NCBI GenBank assembly: GCA_030280995.1
Contig: JASXTE010000007.1
Span: 15,934,501 to 15,998,500 of the forward strand
Direction of reading: 5' to 3'
Source: Hemileia vastatrix
Lineage: Eukaryota; Basidiomycota; Pucciniomycetes; Pucciniales; Zaghouaniaceae
Length of the DNA: 64,000 bases
A program made the position numbers and the translations under genes. Below the pieces are notes generated by a model that was not told the DNA's origin, ran no database searches, and was given only the letters and a program-made list of their open reading frames with translations. Of this stretch, positions 1-10,400 are shown in pieces (positions within the stretch are counted from its first letter, which is position 1; each line of letters starts with the position of its first letter).

Positions 1-62
1 TTGTTTTCATACACTTAGAAATAAAATAAAAACATCATATAAGATCTAGCAATCAGAATAAA

Positions 63-876
63 TGTCAGCCAGTCTGCTAGACTTACCCAGTAAAATAATT
101 AATTATTTACTGGATAAAGCCATGCCTTATTATTTTAATTATTTTAATTATAATTTATTTACATTAAAATTACCTATAATAAATTAAATAATTAAAAAAT
201 GGAAAAAATTAATAAATAATTAAAATTAAATATTTAAATGTCCCTTATCATTTTATTTTTATTTTCTAACACCATGCTCAATGACAGGTTGAAAGAAATA
301 AAAATTTATATCAAAATAAAATTTTAAATTTAAATAAATATTTGATATTCAAATAAAATTAAATATATTCAAAAAATTCAAATTTCTTATTTAGAATCAA
401 CCTTTACAGTGAATATTAAATAAATTAATTTATTCCTGTCATATTCTGTAAATACACCTTTTTTGATGTCTTCTTTTTAGAACAACATTATTATTTGAAA
501 ATATTCCTTCTGTTATATTCTTTTTTCTCTCTCTCATACTACTTTTTTTACAATTTTATTACTGTGGTTTGTCTCTCCTTTGCCTATATAAGGCCTCTCT
601 TTTGGTTGTTTTTGATCATCCATTACTTACTTACATTTAAAAAACATTTATTCCATTTAAGTAATTATTTCTATCTATTGTTGTTTTTAGTAATTACATT
701 TACATAGTACTATCTAATTAATTTATAATAATAATAAAATTTCTTACCTCTTATATTTGAGTAAAACAAATAAAAAGATATAAAAACGTACTTTAAACTT
801 TGAAATCCTAAATCTCCACTATTACCGCCATTGGACCGCTGTTAAAAACCTTCTAGGCATAAAAGACCCCTTGACA
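63..876 (+). repeat. Solo LTR of a Ty3/gypsy-type element (family B)
   Basis: Starts TGTCAGCC and ends CTTGACA, so it has TG...CA termini with short inverted tips. The 5 bp on both sides are ATAAA (58-62 and 877-881), a target-site duplication, so this is a complete solo LTR left by LTR-LTR recombination. The same sequence, diverged, occurs on the minus strand at 18543-19348 as the 3' LTR of the decayed chromovirus, which identifies the family. Confidence 0.85.
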
Positions 877-1597
877 ATAAATATCATAATTCCAATAAAT
901 CATTGATAAATCTTTAACACATATATTTAATTTTACAATTGTGTGTAAGTGATCAGTAATGAATTACTTCTATCAAAAATTTAATTCTAATGACTAAAAA
1001 AGCGTATCTGCAATTTTTTATTTAATTTATTTTTCAAAACCATAGAATTAAAATATTTTTTCTTTTCATTTCAAACATGGAATAATATTATTTTTATTAA
1101 AAAGATGATTTCCTTTACAACGGCTTTTCTACATGGGTATAATCTAAAGTACCTATTGTGTCTTTTTAAAAAAATGAATATGAAATATTAGTTTTTCAAT
1201 TTGAAACTGATATAATTATGAAAAAGTACCACTTCTACATATTTACTTCAGTTCTTGAACAATAATACAATAAAAATATTTACCTGAAGCACATTTTTTA
1301 ACATGAGAACACCTTGAAAATTATATGGTGCTTATTTCCAGGTCAACACTGAAATCATCCCACAATACATCATTGAAGCAAAATCAAGCACTAAAATTAA
1401 AGTTTAAAAAAATTTATACTAATTTTTTTTATTATCTTTAAACTTTTACATCTAGCTTGAATGTTGGTCTTTTATATGGAAAATTCACTAAGTAGTGATT
1501 AATTATTTCAACTCATGAGTTCACTCTACCAAATAATCATATTTATATGGAATTTTGATGAAATACATCATGAAGAGTTCCATAATATAATATATGT
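877..1597. other. AT-rich spacer without recognised feature
   Basis: Very AT-rich sequence with frequent stops in all frames. I see no coding signal, repeat or RNA gene here. Confidence 0.6.
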
Positions 1598-1660
1598 CAC
1601 CATGAAAAATCTGAGGGTCAACTGCTAGCAATCTCCTCTCTTTGAACTCCAGAGTGTCTC
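1598..1660 (+). repeat. Fragment with CACTA-like terminal sequence
   Basis: Begins CACCATGAAAAATCTGAGGG and continues into CTGCTAGCAA. This is the same layout (CAC-C/TA end, G-run, GCTAGC core) as the termini of the 261-bp MITEs at 4210 and 5219. No matching right end was found, so it is a truncated or diverged copy. The following 1660-2150 holds nothing I recognise. Confidence 0.4.
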
Positions 1661-2149
1661 TTATTATTCTAGGGTTATTCTCACTTTATAACAATATACA
1701 AAATTGTATTGGAAGTACATTTATTCTCAGATTGATTATAGACAGAATATCAACTGATACCAAATTATGCACAAGTTGATCCTCCAGAACTTGATTTTGG
1801 TCCACTGTTGATGACAAATTGATCTAACATAAGCTTATGCATATATAATAATTCAGGATACTTGCTCTATTAAATTTTATAATAAAATTAAATATTGATG
1901 AATTTATATAAAAAATAATTTAAATGTAAGATATTAAATTATAAATTTAGGCATCATAGGAGGGCACTTAATAGAACTTAATTATACTATGTGACACGTT
2001 AATACTGTATCACACACTCTGAAACATTTAAAATAAAAAGTGTCATATTGGGAAATGAAATTTCTTGGACAGACACTTTCAAAATTAATACTGACCATAA
2101 TGCACAAATATGAAACCTTGGCATCTATCCAATAAAAGTTTTTCCTTCT

Positions 2150-2960
2150 GATAAAAGGATTTTTCTCAGCTACTCCCTGTTAAAAAGTGTCCTTGTGATA
2201 TTTGTCTGACCTTCAGGGGGATAATTTGGCCACATCAAACTACTTCTTTTTCCATGAATGACCAAAATATGATCCTCATTTCCATCTAAAGAGTTTATCT
2301 CATCTGACTGTGGCTGATCAAAGGGTTCCACCACAAGTTTAGCCAAAATTTTGAAGAACACTTTTTTGGTGGATAGTGACTAACCAGTGCATTCTAAAAT
2401 TGTCCACCTGAAGTTAGGCTAAACTTCAGCAGGATAAATTTATTATGAATACCAAATTAACTGAAGAATACTTTTGCCCTAGCTAATCTGCATCATAAAG
2501 GTGCCCAACTGAGGTTTATCCATAATTCAGATAGACACCTTTGTAAAGGCACATTCTGATGGGTTTAATATCTATATATGGGAATAAGTATGAGTTTTTT
2601 ATCAACATGGAACTAATATTAATATAAAATGTCATAGTGTTGACCTGAAGTTTGGCCAGAATACAGGTGGAAATTTTTATGAGGATTACTTGATGAAATT
2701 AAGAAGACTTGCAATTACTTTCCATCATATAAATTTTCAAACTTAAGTTTATCAAAAATTGTGGTGACACTTTTTCCAGATTCAGTCATATGGTATCAAC
2801 TCTCTATATGTCAATGAGAATCAACTTTTAGTCAATCATGGCATTATAAGTAATTTGATATGGACAAACTTTCCACCTGATTTTTGGCCAAAAATAAGTT
2901 GAAAATTTTTATGAGGAATACTAGATTAACTAAAGAAGACTTGCACCCTACTACTGTCCA
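2150..2960. repeat. Diverged left edge of the satellite: short and inverted units
   Basis: P1-like motifs near 2519 and 2751 are about 235 bp apart, and the next P1 is at 2987. These short units contain P1, the middle block and P2 but lack the roughly 370-bp AT-rich block that separates P2 from the next P1 in the 606-bp units. The segment at about 2160-2390 carries the same middle block in reverse orientation. The edge is therefore more diverged and structurally different from the homogeneous core. Confidence 0.65.
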
Positions 2961-4209
2961 TCATAAAAGTGTCCACCAGAAGAATTCTCAAACTTGTGGT
3001 TGACACCTTTGGCCTGCTCTGGCCATATGAGATCAATTCTGCATATGGAAATGAGGATGTAATTTGGTAAATCATGGTACTAGAAGTAACCTGATATAGA
3101 AAAAGTGTCCAACTGAATATTGGAAGAAAATCAGTTAAAAACTTTATTTAGTTTTTCAAAAAATCAAATTAAGTACAATTTTATTCCTGATGCTGCCCAT
3201 TTTATCCAACATCTCTTCTAAGCCTTGAAAATAGGCATTTGGCTTGAATTTTTAATTTCATATAAAATCCATTTTATTCAACCTATTTCTATTATTTCTT
3301 TTTTTCTTTTGGTTATCAATTAATTTTATGTAAAACAAATCATTTTCATATTTTTTTACCTGTATTTAATAAATTTATGAAAGGTTTAACATCACCCTTT
3401 AATAATTTGGCACATGTTTTTTTGCTATACTAATAAAAATAATAATATACTGGTGACAAAAAAATTGATCAAATGATAAAATATCAAATATACAGAAAGA
3501 TCAAAGACCAGTGAATATATTTTAAAAAAATACCAGTTGCACTGAAGAATACCCGCACTCTAGATACTCACCATCGAAAAAGTGTCCAGCACACATTTGG
3601 CCAAACCTGTGCTGGACAATTTTGGTCAGGTGCAGTCATATGAGATAAATTCTCTCTATAGCAATGAAAAAAATTATTTCATAAAAAACTTCACTAGAAG
3701 TAGTTTTATATAGCCAAATTTTCCACCTAGAGTTTATCCAAACCACAGGTGCAAAATTTTTTATCTTTAAAAAAAGTAAATTTAGTACAATTTATCCCTG
3801 ATGGCTCTCATTTGCTTCAACACCTCTACTAGCCTTTGATGGTAGGAATATTACTTGGATTTCTTTTTTCATACTTGATTCCTTTAACTTATTTTTTTAT
3901 TCCTCATATTGCTTTTGGATATCAATTAATAATTTTTCAAATAAATTATTTTCATATTTTTATACATTTATTTAATAATATTATAAATGGCATAACATCA
4001 CTTGGTATGCATTTAGAACATGAGTTTTTTCTATAATTATAAAATTAATAATAAAATGGTGACCAAAAATGTCAGCCTAAATATCCTTAGGACTGAGTAT
4101 TTCTTGTGCTTAAAATAAGATAACCTTAAGTAGATTAAGCTTATATCTTAAAAATAAGGTTCAAATAATAATATATATTATTTTATTATATATAAATAAA
4201 ATTATTATT

Positions 4210-4470
4210 CACTACGCAATATAGGGGGTGGACTTGCTAGCAAGTCCTCAACCTGAACTCAGATGGAACTCAGATGGAACTCAGACTGAACTCAGACTGA
4301 ACCCATACTGAACTCTACTTGAACACCCACCTAAAACTGTTCTGCTGAGTGGTGTTCATCCCTGATTGTATGGTTCCTTTATCAATAGCTCAATGTGTGT
4401 TCAATCTATGGTGAGTTTGGGTCCAAGGTTGCGGACTTGCTAGCAAGTCTGCCCCCCATATTGTGTGGTG
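4210..4470 (+). mobile_element. CACTA-type MITE, 261 bp, copy 1
   Basis: Starts CACTACGCAATATAGGGGG and ends CCCCCCATATTGTGTGGTG, giving inverted terminal repeats with CACTA at the tip. Flanked by ATT on both sides (4207-4209, 4471-4473), the 3-bp duplication expected for CACTA elements. Inside each end is the palindrome GGACTTGCTAGCAAGTCC, and a short run of 11-bp GAACTCAGACT-like repeats follows the left end. No coding capacity, so it is non-autonomous. Confidence 0.85.
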
Positions 4471-5218
4471 ATTCTATTATATAATTTATAATAGTTTAAA
4501 TAGCTTATCCATGGCCTAATAGTACTTATTAAGGTGTTAATGGAGTCATAATATACTTATCTTAAGTGATATGAAGTAATTATTGACATACATAAGCTTA
4601 TATGTATACATAAGACTCATATTCAGTGAAATATGCAGTATATTATGTATATTTAGGTATATAAGTGGGTTTTAGCCCCTTAATAGCCTATAACCTTTGT
4701 TTTTCTGCTTATTTTAGGTCATATGGACGAAATCAGTGGACTCAAAACGCCTACAGAACATAGACACCTATATCAGACGCATACACCCAGTTTGGACTAC
4801 TCAAATTACTTCCTTGGATGGTTATTCACGGATTTATGGGTTGGAAGGATGTTTCTGGGTTAATGTGGATGCTTGGGGATGTTATTGGGGGCTTGGACAG
4901 TTTATTTGTTTCCTTTATCTGCTTTTAGTTTCATTAAATCTCTTTTTGATTATTTATTTTACCTGTTTCTTTATGGTATCCGCTTTTATCTGGGTTTTCT
5001 ATTTATGGTATGACTCTGTGTTATTATTAATAGTGATGGAGGGTCCTTACTGGAGGTCTGGGTGTTGAAACTGCTTGAAGTGGACGCCATGGGGAGGTGA
5101 TGGGCCCTCAAAGTGCTTTAATTGCCGGGGATATCAGTGACATCATCTGGATTGAAGGTCTGTGCACTCCAGTGGATTTGGGTATAATTAAGGAGGGATT
5201 TTGACGGTTTATTATCAT

Positions 5219-5479
5219 CACCACACAATATGGGGGGCGGACTTGCTAGTGAGTCCGCAACCTTGGACCCAAACTCACAACAGATTGAACACACATTGAG
5301 CTATTGATAAAGGAACCATACAATCAGGAATGAACACCACTCAGCAGAACAGTTTTAGGTGGGTGTTCAAGTAGAGTTCAGTTTGGGTTCAGTATGAGTT
5401 CAGTCTGAGTTCCATCTGAGTTCCATCTCAGTTCAGGCTGAGGACTTGCTAGCAAGTCCACCCCCTATATTGCGTAGTG
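5219..5479 (-). mobile_element. CACTA-type MITE, 261 bp, copy 2 (opposite orientation)
   Basis: Near-identical reverse complement of the copy at 4210-4470 and exactly the same length. It starts CACCACACAATATGGGGGG and ends CCCCCTATATTGCGTAGTG. It has its own 3-bp duplication CAT (5216-5218, 5480-5482), different from that of copy 1. The pair is therefore two independent insertions rather than the long inverted ends of one element. Confidence 0.85.
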
Positions 5480-6555
5480 CATCATTCAATTACTACACTT
5501 CAAACAAACACTACAATACAATTATTAGTATTCAGAAATATATTATAAAGCCCTTATAAATTGATATTATCTTTATAAAAGCTATAACTATATTTTATTC
5601 TTCTATTTTCCACCACTAGCACGCATTTAAATCCAAGTATTGTGAGTTTTATTTGAGTATAACTATTCTATTAGTCTTCCCCTGAGGTTTAATCACTAAA
5701 TCATTTATTAATAAGTAGTAGGACCATAAAATAAAACTATTATATCATACTTATATACTAGACTATACTGACAAAAAATTAATCAAATGATAATTATGAG
5801 TGAGGCACAAAGATAAAATATCAGTAGACATTTTTGAAAGAAAAACTAGATGAATTGAAGAAAAACTCTACCCTAGGTACTCTCCATCATAAAAGTGACC
5901 AGCACAAGTTTGGCCAAACTTGTGCTGGACACTTTTGGTCAGGTGCAGTCAGATGGGAGCAATTTTCTCTATGGAAATGAAGATAAATTTTTGATAAATA
6001 ATTACACTAGAAGTAGTTTGATATGGCGAAATTGTAATCCTGAAATTTTGGTAAAGCTCAAGTTGATTTTTTTTTATTTTTACAAAAAAGAAAAATTTAG
6101 TGCAAGTTTAGCCCTGATTGTGCTAATTTGATTCAATCTCTCTTTTTTCTGTTTATGGAAGGAATTTAAGTTGGATTTTTATTGTCATCTTTGATTTTTT
6201 TTATTTTACTTTATTCCCCTCATGTTGCTTTTGGATAGAAGTTTTTTTTTTGTAAAATAAATCATTTTCATAATTTTTTACCTTTATTTAATAATATTAT
6301 AAAAGGTGTAACATCACGCAGTATTCATTTGGCACACAAGTTTTTGCTATACTGATAATATTAATAATATAATGGTGAAAAAAAATTAATCAATTGATAA
6401 ATATGAGTGAGGCACAAAGATTTAATAACAGTGGACATGTTTATAAGAAATTCCAGATGATTTAAAATGCCTTGCACCCTGGCTACTCTCCATGATAAAA
6501 GTGTCCAACACAAGTTTGGCCAAACATATACTGGAAAATTTTTGTTGCATGCCGT

Positions 6556-7477
6556 TGTGGTCTTCCAACATTGTCAGGGGCCTTTGTTTTGTGGTTTGGC
6601 GCTGTTTGTGCATGTCTTAATTGATATTTGTTAAGGAATTGGGTATTTTTCTGGTTTTATTCTGCAGATATTGGGTCTGCGTGTATGTGGGTACTATCGT
6701 TGGATAGCCCCGGTTTTTCTCTATATTTTATGTCTTGTAGACATTTTTCATATTATTAGTTTTAAGGGGTCATTTCCTCATTTTTCATTTATAAAAGATA
6801 GCTGTTTAATTTTGTTTTTCTTGTTTTACGTGCTAACCTTAAGTCTTAGGGTTAAGTGCTTAGTACCATTGGATAGGGCTAATTTTTTTCTATATTTCAT
6901 GTCCAATGTTGTTGTAGTGAAATTCTGTGTTTTAAAGATTTTAGTAGTTGTAGCTAATCTTTCTAAGTAGATTAGTTGTTTTTATTGGTTTTCTGGCTTC
7001 AGGGAGGCTGGCCCACTTCAGGCGGCACATCAGACGTTGGGCGGCCCACCCGCCTCTGTTTTAGAAGGTTGGGGAGCGCTTCTGGAGGGTTTTTGTTCAA
7101 TTTGGCTGGATTTTAGGTGGGGAATTGGTCAGGGTGGTCTGTGTGCTGGCTGTATGATGCATGTGTGGGAAGATTTTTAGGGAATAATTTTATCTCTTTA
7201 CTCATTGCCACTCTGTTCCTCACTGTCTCATTGGCTTGTGTTTTGTTGGCATATATTACTGTTCATTTCAACTCTTTCTGGTAGTCTGCCTGGGACTATT
7301 ATCTTCACTTTTAAAGGGGTCAAGTGTGTTTAATTAGAGGGTCTAGCAAACAGATCTCCAATTTGCTGCAACAGGTAAATCTCACTTGTTTTTTTAAAGG
7401 GACAGGGGTTATTCTTTCTGGTTTTACTCCAACTCCCTTGGTCAAGGCCTATAGGTAGTACTATAGGTTTGTCTACA
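6556..7477 (+). repeat. Probable solo LTR inserted in a satellite unit
   Basis: The satellite unit that starts at P1 6497 breaks off after GCATGCCGT and resumes at CCGTCAGATG near 7478. The inserted 922 bp begin TGTGGTC and end GTCTACA, with CCGT on both sides (6552-6555, 7478-7481). TG...CA ends and a short duplication fit a solo LTR; four bases is shorter than the five seen for the other LTRs here. It contains TATAAAAGA near 6790. Removing it restores a 609-bp unit. The ORF at 6671-6970 shows no recognisable domain. Confidence 0.6.
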
Positions 7478-10400
7478 CCGTCAGATGAAATAAATTTTTT
7501 TCATGGAAATGAGACTGAATGATCAGTCCATCATTGCACTGAAAGTAGTTTTATATGGACAAATTGTCCCCCTGAAGTTTGTCCAAACCTAAGGTAGACA
7601 ATTTTTTACTCTGGTAAAAAGTAAATTTAATCCATGTTAATCTATGATGGTGCCCATTTTTTCTGAAGCCTCTACTGGCTCATGATAGCAGAAATTATAC
7701 TTAATATCTTTATTTCATGTTTGATCTCTTTAACTTTAATTTTACCCTTTTATTTATCCTTTAGCTTTTAAATATCAATTTTATTTTGGTAAAACTGATA
7801 ATTTTCACATTTTTTTACAATTATTATATAATATTATTAAATTTGTAAAATCACCCAGTGTACATTCAGTACACATTTTTTGCTATACTAAAAACATTAA
7901 TAATATAATGGTGACTAAAAATTAATCAAATAATAAATATGGATGACTCAGAAAATCAAATACCCATAGAAATTTTAAAAGGAATACAAAATAAACTGAA
8001 GAAGACTTGCACCCTAGCTACTCTCCATCATAATAGTGTCCAGAACAAGTTTAGCTGAGCTTGTGCTGGACACTCTTGGTTGCATGCAGTCAGATGGGAT
8101 AAATTTACTCAATGGAAGTTAAAATGAATTTTTTCTCAATCATTACACAAGAAGTAGTTTCATACTGCTATAATATCCTCCTGATTTTTTGAAAAACCTC
8201 AGGTGGACATTTTTATTAATTTAAAAAAATGAAAATATATTCCAAATCTAGAACTAGTGGTGCAAATTTTGTCTAAAAACTCAAATTATCTTTGATGGCA
8301 GAAATTTTATTTGAATTTTTAATTTCATATTTAATCACTTTTATTTTACTTTTTTATTATTCTTTTTGATTTCAAATATCAATTTATTAATTGTAAAACT
8401 AAAACTTTTCATATTTTTTTTACTTTTATTTAATAAGATTAGTAAAGATGTAGCATCTCCCAGTATGCATTTGGCTTACAAGTTTTTTCAATACTAATAA
8501 CATTAATAGTATAATGTTGAAAAACAATGAATCAAATGCTAAATATTAATTACACAGAAAGATCATATACAAGTGGATTAGTTTCTAAGGAATACCTGAT
8601 GAACTGAAGAAGACCTGCATCCTAGATACTCACCATCATAAAAGTGTCCAGAATAAGTTTGGGGGAACTTCTGCTGGACACTTTTGTTTGCATGAAGTCA
8701 GATGGGATAAATTTACTGTATGGAAATGAAAATTACATTTTGCTCAATCATTGCAAAATAAGTAGTTTGATATTGCCAAAATTTCCTCCTGATAATTTTT
8801 CAAACCTCATCAGGACACTTTCTTTGGTTTATAAAAAAGAAAATATAGTCCAAGTTTAGCCCTGGTGGTTCACATTTGATCTAACACCTCTACTTGTTAT
8901 TGATAGTGGGAATTTTCCTTAGATTTTTTTTCTTATTTGATCCCTTTTATTTTACTTTTTTATTGCTCATATTGCCTTGGATATTAATTTTTCATTTTTA
9001 AAATAAAAAATTTTCATACTATTATACCTTTATTTAATAATATATGATTGAGGGTGGAACATCACCTGGTATGCATTTTTCACACAAGTTATTACTATAG
9101 TAATAACATTAATAATATAATGATGACTTAAAATTAATCAAATGGTAAATTTAAATGACACAGAAAGATCAAATACCAGTGGAAATATTTATAAGAAATC
9201 CCTTTTGAGTTTAAGGAGATGTGCTATATGCCTACTCTCAATTATAAAAGTTTCCAGCACAAGTTTGGTGGGACTTGTGCTGGAAACTTTTGGTTGCATG
9301 AAGTCATATAAGATAAATTCCCTCTATGGCAATGAAAATGTTATTTCAATCAATTATTGAAGTAAAGAATGTTTAATATTGTAAAATTGTCCCCTGGAAG
9401 TCTGTCCAAACCTCAGGTCAAAATTTGTTAGCTATACATAAAAGTAAATTTAGACCGAGTCTTGACCTAGGGGTCCCCAATTGTCCCAACACCACTTCTG
9501 ACTCTTGATAGTAAAAATTTTACTTGTATTTTTTATTTTGTATTTGATTCCATTTATTTTCATTTTACTTTTCTGTTACTCTTTTTAATTTTAAATGTCA
9601 ATTTATTTTTTTAAAAACTAAACATATTCATATTTTTTTCTTTATATAATAATATTATAAATGTTGTTATATCAACAATTTTTCATTTGGCATGCAGGTT
9701 TTTGCTATACTAGAAAAATTAATAATATATATGGTGACAAATAAATAATTATAAGATAAATATGAATGACAAAAAAAGATAAAAAACCAGTAGAAATGTG
9801 AAAAAAAAACTGATGTACTGAGTAACACTTCCACCCTAGCTACTCTCCATCATAATAGTGTCCAGCACAAGCTTAGCAAAACTTGTGCTGGACACTTTTG
9901 TTCAGGTGCAGTCAGATGGGATCAATTCTCTCTGTGGAAATAAAGTTAAAAAAATGCTAAATAATTACATTAGAAGTAGTATGGTATGGCTGAATTATTC
10001 ACCTTAAGTTTTTCCAAACCTCAGCTGAAAAATTTTTTATCTTTAAAAAAAAAATAATTTTGTCAAATTTAGCCCTGATGGAACCCATTTGTTTCAACAC
10101 CTCTACTGGTTCTTGAAGGCAGGAATTTTCCTTGAAATTTTTCTTTTTCATATTTGATCTCTTTTACTATACTATATTATCACTCATGTTTCATTTTATT
10201 ATTAATTTATAATTTTGGAATTAAAATCATTTTCATATTTTTTTAACATTTTTAATAATATCATACAAGATCTAATATAAAATGGCATGCATTTGGTAGA
10301 CAAGTTTTTTCTATACTAATAAAATTAATAATATTCTAATGACAAAAAATTATTCAGATAATAAAATATGAATAACACAGAAAGATCAAATACCAGTGGA

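Larger units (their letters stand above)
4070..5773 (+). repeat. Solo LTR (family A-like) inserted in the satellite, itself hit by two MITEs
   Basis: Begins TGTCAGCCTAAATATCC and ends ATACTGACA. The next bases (AGGACTGAGTA) match the start of the LTR of the intact chromovirus at 25342, so it is a relative of that family. AAAAA flanks both sides (4065-4069, 5774-5778), consistent with a 5-bp target duplication but weak because it is low complexity. Without the two 261-bp MITEs and their 3-bp duplications the LTR would be about 1176 bp. The open stretch at 4736-5068 lies inside this LTR and has no recognisable protein content. Confidence 0.75.

Noticed and set aside
4210..5479. One CACTA transposon with 261-bp inverted ends and an internal ORF at 4736-5068
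   Set aside because: Each 261-bp arm is a full element with its own, different 3-bp duplication, and the central ORF belongs to the host LTR and has no recognisable domain.
4065..5778. Treating the AAAAA flanks of the solo LTR as strong proof of a target duplication
   Set aside because: An A-run is low complexity in this sequence; the LTR call rests on its termini, its similarity to the chromovirus LTR and the restored satellite register instead.
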